DNA of 64,000 nt from DATMER01 sp034667225 (GTDB lineage: Bacteria; Acidobacteriota; Thermoanaerobaculia; Multivoradales; UBA5704), in the NCBI GenBank assembly GCA_034667225.1, contig JAXDKG010000017.1, forward strand, positions 1 to 64,000, read 5' to 3'. The position numbers were made by a program, and so were the translations under genes. The notes below the pieces were generated by a model. That model was not told the DNA's origin and did no database searches. It saw only the letters and a list, made by a program, of their open reading frames with translations. Positions 1 to 7,917 of the stretch are shown here, piece by piece (positions within the stretch are counted from its first letter, which is position 1; every line of letters begins with the position of its first letter).

Positions 1-36
1 CGCGTAGCGGGGGAGGGCTGGGGAGGGGGTCTTCTT
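1..36. repeat. Left arm of outer inverted repeat (CCCTCCCC/GGGGAGGG family)
   Basis: The reverse complement of this stretch reads GAAGACCCCCTCCCCAGCCC followed by TCCCCCGCTACGCG and matches 508-543 almost base for base. The two copies therefore face each other around the 21-bp array. The element starts at the window edge and probably continues upstream. Related G/C-run hairpins lie at 15028-15075, 17283-17420 and 57890-57936. Confidence 0.75.
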
Positions 37-71
37 CAGGGGGAACCCCGCTCGCGGGCGGCGGGCTTTCC

Positions 72-492
72 CTGGGAGCGCTGGCGTCTCGCCGGCATCC
101 TCAAGACATTGGGCCAAAGGCCCGGCCATCCTACCGCCTGCGGAGGCACTCGCCCTCGGGGGACAAGCCTCGCGTCCCGCGGAGGAGTCGCTCGCATCGC
201 AGGAGAAGTCGCTCGCCCCGCGGTCGGAGCCTCTCGCCCCGCGGCAATAGTCACGCGCCCGGTGGGGATTGTCTTTTGCCCCATGGGGATGGTCACTTGC
301 CCCGTGGGGATGGTCACTCGCCCCGTGGGGATGGTCACTCGCCCCGTGGGGATGGTCACTCGCCCCATGGGGATGGTCGCTTGCCCCGTGGGGATGGTCG
401 CTTGCCCCATGGGGATGGTCGCTTGCCCCATGGGGATAGTCACTCGCCCTGTGGGGATAGTCACTCACGACGTGCGAGCGCCAAGCTCCCAG
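72..492. repeat. 21-bp tandem repeat element with REP-like ends (copy 1)
   Basis: From about 140 to 470 the sequence repeats with a 21-bp period, roughly 15 units. The best-kept units contain CCCCGTGGGGATGGTCACTCG and a CCCC(A/G)TGGGG palindrome; units near 140-250 have drifted. The left end (72-97) reads CTGGGAGCGCTGGCGTCTCG then CCGGCA, nearly identical to the termini of the second element at 33924-34510. A decayed inverted partner lies at 473-492 (TGCGAGCGCCAAGCTCCCAG). The next 30 bases (about 98-120, CAAGACATTGGGCCAAAGGC) match the reverse complement of the other element's right end, so the copies are in opposite orientation. All frames are open because 21 is a multiple of three; I do not read a protein here. 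Confidence 0.85.
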
Positions 493-507
493 GGTCGAGC
501 GGATGCC

Positions 508-556
508 GGAAGACCCCCTCCCCAGCCCTCCCCCGCTGCGCGGGAGAGGGGGCCGG
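508..556. repeat. Right arm of outer inverted repeat plus GGGAGAGGG hairpin
   Basis: Starts GGAAGACCCCCTCCCCAGCC and continues with CTCCCCCGCTGCGCGGGAGAGGG, which folds on itself (CCCTCCCCCGC / GCGGGAGAGGG). It pairs with the inverted copy at 1-36, so the 21-bp array sits between two facing copies. This is the commonest dispersed hairpin in the window. Confidence 0.75.
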
Positions 557-710
557 AGGGTTGAGGGTCCGACGGCACAGTTATTCTGTGACGAGCCCTT
601 AGTTGTCCCCTAACCAGGACGCTCTCGTCATCCCGCGGCGTCGAATCTTTGGGAAGAAACCCAGGCGAGCGGCGGGTGCAAGCCTTGCAGTGATGCCTTC
701 GAGCCCGTCT

Positions 711-728
711 GAAAGGAGGCAGTGTTTG
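711..728 (+). promoter_or_regulatory. Ribosome binding site that sets a TTG start
   Basis: GAAAGGAGGC at 711-720 lies six bases before TTG at 726. The downstream paralogue (start 2812) has the same layout, GAAAGGAGAC before a GTG, and the two proteins align from this point (LTATRTRLRWIAAL against MTSTRLRFRWIAAL). This argues against upstream in-frame starts. Confidence 0.85.
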
Positions 729-2792
729 ACTGCAACCCGCACCAGGCTTCGATGGATCGCAGCCCTTGCCGTGCTGTCGCTGTCAGCCGGCATGGCTGGT
801 GCCCAGTTGCCTTCGGCCTCTTCCGACATTTCGGTGACCCTGGTGGAGATCCCCGTCGAGGTGACCAAGGGTGACGAGCCGGTGCGGGGGCTCACCGCGG
901 CCGACTTCGAGGTGAGGGAGGGCAAGCGCGTTCTGCCCATCGTCTCCTTCGAGATCATCGATCTGGAGACCCCGCAGGAGCCGGGAGCTCCGCCGCCCCC
1001 TCCTGCCGCCCGCCGTCACGTCCTGTTCCTCTTCGACTTTGCCAACAGCGACCGCCCGTTGCTGGAGCAGGGCATCGCCGCCGCCCGCACGGTCCTGGCC
1101 GAGGGGCTCGACCCGCGCGATCTCGCCGGCGTGGCACTCTACCTCCCGACTGGAGAGCTGCCGGTGCTGCTCAGCTTCACCACCGACCGCGCCGCGGCCA
1201 AGCGGACGATCGACGGCTTGGAAGCCGTGCTGCATGGGAAGATCCCCGAGGAGGGGGCTGCGCTCGACCCGCTGCGCCTGACGGGCATGGACGCCCATAC
1301 GCTGCTCAACCGGGTGGGGAAGCTGGAAGAGCGCAACGTCGCGTTGGAGTTGCTCGCAGACCTGGGCACGGGCGCTGGCAAGGGGCCTGACCTGCAGTCG
1401 GAGATCCTCGCCGACTCGGCCAGATTGCACCAGGCCAGCCTGGAGGCCCGCGCGAGTGGCCACGTGATCACGATGGCCAACGCCATGGAGGGCCTCGTCA
1501 GGGCCTTGAGGTCCGTGGAGGGAAGAAAGTACCTGGCCTTCTTCAGCCAGGGATTCAACCCGGCGCTCATCGGCAAGCCGTCGTCGATGGCATCGCCGAG
1601 CGTGGGCGGTTCCGACATTCTCAAGAAGCTCAACGAGACGTTCGAGGAGCTGCGGCGCTCGGGCTGGGTGCTGCACGGCGTGGACATCGCGGGCCTGAAG
1701 CGCGGCTCGCTGTCCGCCGACAGCCTCTTCTACATGGCCAACGAGACCGGCGGCAAGCTGATCGAAGGGACGAACGATTTGGCCAAGGGGTTCGGCCGGG
1801 CCATGCGCCGCAGCGTCCACAGCTACCTGGTGAGCGTCCAGGTGGATGATGTCCCCTTCGACGGTTCCTATCACGAGCTGGAAGTGAGTCTGCGCAGCCC
1901 GCAGAAAGGCGTCCGTCTTCACCACCGTGGCGGCTACTTCGCGCCCCTGCCGTTCAAGAACCAGGACGACGTCCGGCGCCTCGCCGATGCGGCCCGGCTC
2001 GTGGCGGGGGAGGAGGAGAGCGACGAGCTGGGCATCCAGGTGGTGGCGGTGCCGCTGCGGTCCGGGGGTGAGACCACTCCGGTTGCGGTTCTACTGGAAG
2101 TGCAGGGGGACCGGCTCCTCGCGCCCGGCTCGCCCAAGGTCGGCATCGAGGCCTACGGGTACGCGCTCGACGAGCAGGGGAGCAGCCGCGACTTCTTCGC
2201 GCAGTCCGTGGACCTGGACATGGACAAGGTCGGCAGCCGTCTCGCGCAGGGCGGCGTGCGCATCCTCGGCCGGCTGGATCTGCCCCCGGGCGAGCACCGG
2301 CTGCGCGTGCTCGTCCGCGACCGGGCCGACGGCCGTACATCGCTTCTCACCGTGCCGCTGAGCCTTCGGGCGGACGAGAACCACATCGACGCCTTTTTCC
2401 TGCCGCCGGCCGGGGACCCGTGGATCCTGATCCGCCCGGTAGAGGCGGGTTTCGATCTCCGTGGCCGGTCCCTGGCGCCGGCTGCGCAGGCCACGCTGCC
2501 CGCCTCCGGCGAGGCGCAGCTTCTGATCGTGGGCCATGGACTGACCGGCGAGGAGGCCGTGCTCGACGGCATCATCCTGAGCGCCGAGGGCCAGCCCGTG
2601 GAGGGCGGCAAGTTGGAGCTGATGGCCGTCACCCCTGGGGAAGCCGGCGAGCCCGATATGGTGGTGGGCCGGCTGAGCGCGGGCTCGCTGCCCCCCGGCA
2701 GCTACCTGCTGAAGCTACGACTGGGAGACCAGCCGCGCACTCAGGCCGTAGCTCTAAGGCCTTTTCGGATCTCATCGGTCGTATCCCGCTAA
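726..2792 (+). CDS. Secreted VWFA-related Acidobacterial domain protein (paralogue 1)
   Basis: 688 residues from a TTG start with a strong Shine-Dalgarno. An N-terminal signal peptide (RLRWIAALAVLSLSAGMAGA) is followed by the 'DISVTLVEIPVEVTKGDEPV' block and 'GLTAADFEVREG', typical of the VWFA-related Acidobacterial domain family (TIGR03436). The VWA domain follows (VLFLFDFANSD onward), and the C-terminal half looks like beta-sandwich domains. The metal site reads DFANS, not the canonical DxSxS, so metal binding may be altered. It is 19 bp upstream of a paralogue of the same architecture, so the pair arose by tandem duplication and is probably co-transcribed. Function of the family is unknown; extracytoplasmic adhesion or protein interaction is inference. 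Confidence 0.85.
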   Translation: MTATRTRLRWIAALAVLSLSAGMAGAQLPSASSDISVTLVEIPVEVTKGDEPVRGLTAADFEVREGKRVLPIVSFEIIDLETPQEPGAPPPPPAARRHVLFLFDFANSDRPLLEQGIAAARTVLAEGLDPRDLAGVALYLPTGELPVLLSFTTDRAAAKRTIDGLEAVLHGKIPEEGAALDPLRLTGMDAHTLLNRVGKLEERNVALELLADLGTGAGKGPDLQSEILADSARLHQASLEARASGHVITMANAMEGLVRALRSVEGRKYLAFFSQGFNPALIGKPSSMASPSVGGSDILKKLNETFEELRRSGWVLHGVDIAGLKRGSLSADSLFYMANETGGKLIEGTNDLAKGFGRAMRRSVHSYLVSVQVDDVPFDGSYHELEVSLRSPQKGVRLHHRGGYFAPLPFKNQDDVRRLADAARLVAGEEESDELGIQVVAVPLRSGGETTPVAVLLEVQGDRLLAPGSPKVGIEAYGYALDEQGSSRDFFAQSVDLDMDKVGSRLAQGGVRILGRLDLPPGEHRLRVLVRDRADGRTSLLTVPLSLRADENHIDAFFLPPAGDPWILIRPVEAGFDLRGRSLAPAAQATLPASGEAQLLIVGHGLTGEEAVLDGIILSAEGQPVEGGKLELMAVTPGEAGEPDMVVGRLSAGSLPPGSYLLKLRLGDQPRTQAVALRPFRISSVVSR

Positions 2793-2811
2793 GCTCGAAA
2801 GGAGACATCGC

Positions 2812-4920
2812 GTGACGTCAACCCGCCTCAGGTTCCGCTGGATCGCCGCCCTGGCCATGCTCGCTCTGATGGCCGGCCCTGCCGGCGGAGCCGGCGAAAT
2901 CGGCGATACCCAGGCCCAGACGCCCTTCGTCTCCACCGACATCTCCGTAACGCTCGTCGAGATCCCGGTGGAGGTGACGCAGGGCAACGAGCCGGTCCGG
3001 GGGCTCACCGCCGCCGACTTCGAGGTCTTCGAGGGGAAGCGCAGCCTGCCCATCGTCTCGTTCGAGACCGTCAACCTGGAGGCCCCACCGGAGGCGGACG
3101 CGCCCCCGCCGCCGCCCGCGGCGCGGCGGCACGTCCTCTTCCTCTTCGATTTCGCTCTGAGCCGTCCCGAGCGGCTGCTGGACGGCATCGCCGCCGCCCG
3201 CGAGCTGGTGGAGAAGGACCTCGACCCCCGCGACATGGTGGCGGTGGGGCTCTACCTCCCCAAGGGAGAGCTGCCCCTGCTGCTCAGCTTCACCTCCGAC
3301 CGCGCCGCCGCCCGGCGCACCCTGGAGGGCCTGGAAGGCGTGCTCACCGGCAAGATCCCCGAGAAGTCCGACGCGTCAGACCCGCTGCGGCTGACCGGCC
3401 TCAACGCCCGCACTCTGCTCACCCAGGTCTGGCGGGTGGACGAGCGCAACTTCGCGCGGGACATGCTGGCGAGCCTGGGCAGCAGCAGCGGGGGCTTCCG
3501 CTGGGGCGATTTCCTGCAGAAGAACGTGCTGTCCCACTCGAGCGTTCTCGATCAGATGAACGTCGAGTCCCGCCAGCGCAGCCATGTGAAGACCATGGTC
3601 GATGCGATCGACGGCCTGGCCAAGGTCCTGCGGCCGGTGGAGGGGAGGAAGTTCCTGGCCCTTTTCAGCGAGGGATTCGGCTCGGGGCTCATCGACAAGC
3701 CTTCGGAAAGCACGCAGAACCCGAACATGGGCGGCAGCGACCTTGTCGTACACCTCGAGAAGATGTTCGAGGAGATGCGGCGCTCGGGTTGGGTCCTGCA
3801 CGCCGTGGACATCGCGGGAGCACGGCGCATCTCGGCCGACGGGCTCTTCTACATGGCCAACGAGACGGGCGGCAAGCTCGTGGAGGGGACGAACGACCTC
3901 GCCAAGGGCCTGGGCGGAGCCATGCGGCGCAGCGCCCACAGCTACCTGGTCAGCGTCCAGGTGGACGACGTCCCGTTCGACGGCTCCTACCACAAGCTGG
4001 AGGTGAAGCTCCGCAACGCCCCAAATGCCCAGCGCGGCACGCGAATCCATCACCGCGGCGGGTACTTCGCTCCCGTGCCGTTCCAGCAGCAGGACGGCAT
4101 CCAGCGGCTCGCCGACGCGGCGCGGCTGGTGGCGGGCGACGAGGAGAGCGACGACCTGGGAGTCTCGGTCGTTGCCGTGCCGATGGGTTCCGGCGGCGAG
4201 ACCACGCCCGTGGCGGTGCTGCTGGAAGTCTCCGGCCAGAGGCTCCTCGCCCCTGGCGGTCAGCGGCTCGGCATCGAGGTCTACGGGTACGCGCTCGATG
4301 AAAAAGGCAGCAGCCACGACTTCTTCGCCCAGTCCGTGGACCTGGACCCGTCCAAGGTCGGCAGCCGCCTCGCGCAGGGCGGCGTGCGCATCCTCGGCAA
4401 ACTGGATCTTCCCCGCGGCGAGCACCGGCTGCGCGTGCTGGTCCGCGACCGGTCCGATGGCCGCACCTCCCTGCTGACCGTGCCGGTGGGCCTCCACGCC
4501 GAGTCCGAGGATCACATCGACGCCCTCTTCCTGCCGCCGGCCGGGGACCCGTGGATCCTGGTCCGTCCGCCGGAAGCGGAGCTCAACCTCCACGGACGGT
4601 CCGTGGTGCCGGCGGCACAGGCGGCGCTGCCCGCGTCCGGCGAGGCGCAGCTCCTGGTGGTTGGGTATGGCCTCGCGGACCAGGGGGAAGCGCTGCGCAG
4701 CCGCATTCTCGGTGCCGATGGAAAGCCCGCGGCCGGAGGCCAGCTCGAGCTGCTGGCCGTCACGGCGGGGAAGTCAGGGGAGCCCGACCTGGTGGTCGGG
4801 CGCCTGAGCGCGGGCTCGCTGCCCCCCGGCAGCTACCTTTTGGAGCTGCGGCTCGGCAACCAGCCCCGGGCGAAGGCCGTGAGTGCCCGGCCGTTCCGGG
4901 TGGCGGCGGCGATTCGGTAG
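2812..4920 (+). CDS. Secreted VWFA-related Acidobacterial domain protein (paralogue 2)
   Basis: 702 residues, GTG start preceded by GAAAGGAGAC. A signal peptide (WIAALAMLALMAGPAGG) precedes the same domain order as the neighbour at 726-2792, with long stretches of identity, including 'LPPGSYLL' near the C-terminus. The VWA metal-site segment is DFALS, again lacking the canonical first serine. Insertions relative to paralogue 1 occur around the middle (the SSSGGFRWGDFLQKN region). Its last 88 bp overlap the 3' end of the convergent S33 hydrolase gene (4833-6713). Role is unknown beyond family membership; export to the cell surface or periplasm is inferred from the signal peptide. Confidence 0.85.
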   Translation: MTSTRLRFRWIAALAMLALMAGPAGGAGEIGDTQAQTPFVSTDISVTLVEIPVEVTQGNEPVRGLTAADFEVFEGKRSLPIVSFETVNLEAPPEADAPPPPPAARRHVLFLFDFALSRPERLLDGIAAARELVEKDLDPRDMVAVGLYLPKGELPLLLSFTSDRAAARRTLEGLEGVLTGKIPEKSDASDPLRLTGLNARTLLTQVWRVDERNFARDMLASLGSSSGGFRWGDFLQKNVLSHSSVLDQMNVESRQRSHVKTMVDAIDGLAKVLRPVEGRKFLALFSEGFGSGLIDKPSESTQNPNMGGSDLVVHLEKMFEEMRRSGWVLHAVDIAGARRISADGLFYMANETGGKLVEGTNDLAKGLGGAMRRSAHSYLVSVQVDDVPFDGSYHKLEVKLRNAPNAQRGTRIHHRGGYFAPVPFQQQDGIQRLADAARLVAGDEESDDLGVSVVAVPMGSGGETTPVAVLLEVSGQRLLAPGGQRLGIEVYGYALDEKGSSHDFFAQSVDLDPSKVGSRLAQGGVRILGKLDLPRGEHRLRVLVRDRSDGRTSLLTVPVGLHAESEDHIDALFLPPAGDPWILVRPPEAELNLHGRSVVPAAQAALPASGEAQLLVVGYGLADQGEALRSRILGADGKPAAGGQLELLAVTAGKSGEPDLVVGRLSAGSLPPGSYLLELRLGNQPRAKAVSARPFRVAAAIR

Positions 4921-6713
4921 AGGAAAAGGACGACAAGGACGATAAGGACTCCAAGGACGACGAAGCCCAGTCCTTGGAGGCTTTTCTCCGAGCGCTTCAG
5001 CACCACCTCCGCCGGCTTGTTGGGCTGCACTACGGAGAGCGTGGTAGCCTTCCCTTCTGAAACCTGGAAGACCAAGGCCAGCCCGGGCGCCATGCCATCC
5101 CCCTCCCAGCGGAAGCGCGTCGGCGAGGTCGGGATCAGCAGGACCGGCGGGAACGGAGGGCCGCCTGCCACCACGGAGATGCGCAAGCCGTTTCCCTGCA
5201 GATCCACCTTGAGCTCCATACCCATTTCCTGGTTTGCGTAGGTTCCCGGGAGCCGCTCGAGGTCGGCCTTGGCGACCTTCACCTCGGGCAGCTCGAAGTC
5301 GGGCCGCCGCATACGCGCGATGCAGGAGGTGTCGAGCTTCTCGACCGCCCCGGCCTCGATGAATGAGGCGATCAGAGTATGGACGCAGTCGCCGCCCTTC
5401 ATCCCCTCCAGGTAATGGGAGCCGTCCGGGATGACCACGCGGCGCGCATGCTTCAGGGTGCGCGCCGCCCGCTCGCCATGCGAGGGTGGCGTGGCCGGAT
5501 CGCGCTCCCCCGAGATCAGCAGGACGGGCACGTCCGAGGCGACTGGAGCCTGCAGGTCCGGCCCGAGATCGCGGACCGGCCACCCCTCGCAAGCGGCTTT
5601 CTGGCGGCGGACGCGGAAATCTCCCAGGAAGGTGCCGGCCACGGCCGGCGCGATCTCCCCGTCGCGGATCAGGGCCACCTCCTCGGCGCAACTGACCGAC
5701 TGCAGGAAGCCCTCCGACATGCCGCTCATGTCGGCCCCGTGAAGGAAGGCCAGCCGGGCCAGGGGCTTCCAATTCCCCTGGGCCGCCTCATGGATCACGA
5801 GCGGCAGCAGCGCGGCCTCGATCGGCGAATAGAGCATGTAGCGCAGGGTCTGGGCCAATCCGCCTTGCGTCAGGCGCAGCTCGACCGGCCGGCGGGTCGG
5901 CGGATCGATCACCCTGAGCCGGACCGGGTCCGCGGCCACGTGTCGCAGCACGGCGGCCAGCTCCTCGCGCAGCTTCGGGTAGGCGCCTCCGCAGACCGGG
6001 TCCCCTTCGCACTCGGCGATCAGGCCGTCGAGCGCCTCCTGCGAGGCGCGGGCCGTGCGCAGGAGGGACCCGGGTATCAAGACTCCGTCCAGCGTCGCAG
6101 TCCGAACGCTCGCCGGATGGCGCCGCAGATAGGTCAGCACGGCGTGCGTGCCCCAGGAGCTTCCGATCAGGTTAAGCGGACCGTAGCCGAGAGCGGTGCG
6201 CACCTCCTCGACATCATCCACCACGGCGTCCGTGGTGTACCAGGAGAGGTCCACCTCCTTTTTCAAACGATCCCGGCAGGCGCGGATCCTGTCGGTGGGC
6301 AGGAAGTCGTCCAGGAACCTCTGGCCCCTCGTCTCCTCGTTGAGCTCCGTGCAGAAGAGCCCGCCGGACATGCCGGTCCCCCGCAGGTCCACCAGCAGCA
6401 GGTCGCGCTTCCCTCCCGACAAGCCGAGCTGTTGGGCCTTGGAGAGTCCGAACGGGATCGAGGCCTCTCCCGGGCCGCCCGCGAAAAAAGTGATTGGATC
6501 GGGGAGGCGGCCGGACGGGGCAGCGGGGATCACCACGATTTTGAGCGGGATCTTCCGGCCGGTCCGGGCAGCCCGGTTTTCGAACACCTCATGAGTGCCG
6601 CAGAGCGCCTCCGGAGGCATTCCCTGTTCCTTGCAAGGGCTGAGCTTTGCCGCAAATCCGGGCGTGACAGCCAGAAGGCCCAGGACGGCGAGAACGGCAC
6701 ACGGATTCTTCAT
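4833..6713 (-). CDS. Secreted alpha/beta hydrolase, peptidase S33 / tripeptidyl aminopeptidase-like
   Basis: 626 residues. ATG at 6713 is preceded by AGAAGGAG and starts a signal peptide (MKNPCAVLAVLGLLAVTPGF). The fold is that of S33 peptidases: oxyanion segment FFAGGPGEAS near 77-86, nucleophile elbow GSSWG (Ser186), and a TAP-like C-terminal segment LLISGERDPATPP with GSHY supplying the likely Asp and His. A beta-rich domain of about 120 residues follows (ELPEVKVAKADLERLPGTYA), then an unusual C-terminal membrane helix (FVVLGVLIVLVVLFLYR). That helix is encoded by a 9-bp repeat (4926-4961). The protein is probably periplasmic and anchored by this helix. The gene tail overlaps the convergent VWA gene by 88 bp. 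Substrate unknown. Confidence 0.85.
   Translation of the reverse strand: MKNPCAVLAVLGLLAVTPGFAAKLSPCKEQGMPPEALCGTHEVFENRAARTGRKIPLKIVVIPAAPSGRLPDPITFFAGGPGEASIPFGLSKAQQLGLSGGKRDLLLVDLRGTGMSGGLFCTELNEETRGQRFLDDFLPTDRIRACRDRLKKEVDLSWYTTDAVVDDVEEVRTALGYGPLNLIGSSWGTHAVLTYLRRHPASVRTATLDGVLIPGSLLRTARASQEALDGLIAECEGDPVCGGAYPKLREELAAVLRHVAADPVRLRVIDPPTRRPVELRLTQGGLAQTLRYMLYSPIEAALLPLVIHEAAQGNWKPLARLAFLHGADMSGMSEGFLQSVSCAEEVALIRDGEIAPAVAGTFLGDFRVRRQKAACEGWPVRDLGPDLQAPVASDVPVLLISGERDPATPPSHGERAARTLKHARRVVIPDGSHYLEGMKGGDCVHTLIASFIEAGAVEKLDTSCIARMRRPDFELPEVKVAKADLERLPGTYANQEMGMELKVDLQGNGLRISVVAGGPPFPPVLLIPTSPTRFRWEGDGMAPGLALVFQVSEGKATTLSVVQPNKPAEVVLKRSEKSLQGLGFVVLGVLIVLVVLFLYRIAAATRNGRALTAFARGWLPSRSSKR
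4926..4961. repeat. (AAGGACNNN)4 nine-base repeat inside a coding membrane helix
   Basis: Four units with GAC, GAT, TCC and GAC in the variable positions. On the minus strand, in frame, they read GTCCTT plus a variable codon and encode the Val-Leu-rich C-terminal helix of the S33 hydrolase. The same pattern recurs at 18906-18950, 41496-41531, 41571-41615 and 47602-47637. Confidence 0.9.
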
Positions 6714-6784
6714 GACGCACTCCTTCTGAAAGAGAGTCGTCTCACTCTCGTCGATCGAACGCGGAATGGGGTGGCTTCGCTTGC

Positions 6785-7138
6785 CTAGCCCGGGACGGGC
6801 TCCGGCACGGACATATGCGTCTGCCAGCGGGCGGCGCTCTTGCGGAGCTCCTGGAGCTCCTTCCAGTAGCTCTCGATTGTCTCGCGGCCTTCGCCGGTCA
6901 GGCGGACGAGGGTCTGGGTCTTCTTGTTCACGAAGCGCTTCTCGGTCTCGACCAGCCCCGCCTCTTCGAGCTTGGAGAGATGGGAGGAGAGATTCCCTTT
7001 GGTGAGGCCGGTGATCCGCTGCAGGAACAGGAAGTCGGCTCGCTCGCAGGCCGAGAGCGCCGTCAGGATGGAGAGGCGGGCAGGGTCATGGACCCGCCGG
7101 TCCAGATTCGCGAGCTGCTCGAACGGGGTGACGCTCAT
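6785..7138 (-). CDS. Winged-helix transcriptional regulator (HTH_27/ArsR-like)
   Basis: 117 residues from ATG at 7138 (MSVTPFEQLANLDRRVHDPA). A single winged helix-turn-helix is visible: ADFLFLQRITGLTKGNLSSH is the recognition region and KRFVNKKTQTLVRLTGEG the wing. This pattern is typical of the 'winged helix DNA-binding domain' family that includes many one-domain repressors. The start codon lies one base after the stop of the upstream membrane protein gene (7140), so the two are translationally coupled and the regulator probably controls its own small operon. No metal-binding cysteines of classic ArsR proteins are visible. Confidence 0.85.
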   Translation of the reverse strand: MSVTPFEQLANLDRRVHDPARLSILTALSACERADFLFLQRITGLTKGNLSSHLSKLEEAGLVETEKRFVNKKTQTLVRLTGEGRETIESYWKELQELRKSAARWQTHMSVPEPVPG

Positions 7139-7139
7139 C

Positions 7140-7853
7140 TCAGTCCCCCTCGCCAAGTCGGAGCCCATGTCCCAGCACCCGGACGAGCTGCCAGTGATCG
7201 AGGAGCCCCGCCAGGACCAGCGCGGAGCCGCAGACGAGCAGGGCGACTCCGAGATGGACGGCCGCCGGCGCAAACCAGGGACTGAGGGCGGAAAGCCCGG
7301 ACAGCAGGAGCCCGATCCCCACGTTGTAGCCCTGGGACTGGCGCTGCTCCCTCATCCACCAGGTGCCGAGGAAGAAGAGGCCGCAGAGGCCATAGAGCAT
7401 CTGGATGAGCATGGTTCGGGTCATGGCCCGATCGCCGCTCCAGTGGACGACCTCGGAACCTATCGTGACCCAGGGCGGCCAGAGGAGGAGCTGGAAGAGG
7501 ATGAACACGGCGCAAGCCAGCCCGCCGACGATCAGGAACCGGGGCACGACGGGGATCGCCGGCTGAAGCCGGTGCACCGGACCGTCCGCCGTAAGTAAGG
7601 AAGACAGGTCCGCGACCGCCTCGGTCTCCAGCGGCTCGGCCTCGCCGAAGTTGCTGCGGTAGTACCGCCCCGCGCGGAAGAGGAGGAGGCACGCTCCCAC
7701 GAGCAACGCCGCCGAGAGGGGCCAGCTTGCAAGGGAAATCAGGCCTGCGCCGCTCAGAGCCAGGAGCCCCACGGGCACCAGACGCCGTAAGCCTTGAAGC
7801 TCGCCGAAGCGCCGCGTCACGAAACGGACCTGGTCGAGGTCTTGGATCTCCAT
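7140..7853 (-). CDS. Hypothetical multi-pass membrane protein
   Basis: 237 residues. ATG at 7853 has a clear GGAGG seven bases upstream (GCAAAGGAGGCAGTGATG); earlier in-frame codons read as low-complexity. About six hydrophobic segments are visible: two near residues 25-70, one near 115-140 (FLIVGGLACAVFILFQLLLW), one near 160-180 (MLYGLCGLFFLGTWW) and two near the C-terminus. No catalytic motif is recognisable. It is coupled to the winged-helix regulator downstream, a common pairing in which the regulator adjusts synthesis of the membrane protein. Function unknown. Confidence 0.75.
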   Translation of the reverse strand: MEIQDLDQVRFVTRRFGELQGLRRLVPVGLLALSGAGLISLASWPLSAALLVGACLLLFRAGRYYRSNFGEAEPLETEAVADLSSLLTADGPVHRLQPAIPVVPRFLIVGGLACAVFILFQLLLWPPWVTIGSEVVHWSGDRAMTRTMLIQMLYGLCGLFFLGTWWMREQRQSQGYNVGIGLLLSGLSALSPWFAPAAVHLGVALLVCGSALVLAGLLDHWQLVRVLGHGLRLGEGD

Positions 7854-7917
7854 CACTGCCTCCTTTGCCAACTGGTCTGCGCCACAAACCAAGTATGGAC
7901 CCGAGGTCGCGCGCTTG

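Noticed and set aside
36..564. Open frames on both strands encoding seven-residue repeats (TIPTGRV / RPVGMVT)
   Set aside because: They are by-products of a 21-bp tandem array: 21 is divisible by three, so all frames stay open. No ribosome binding site or signal.
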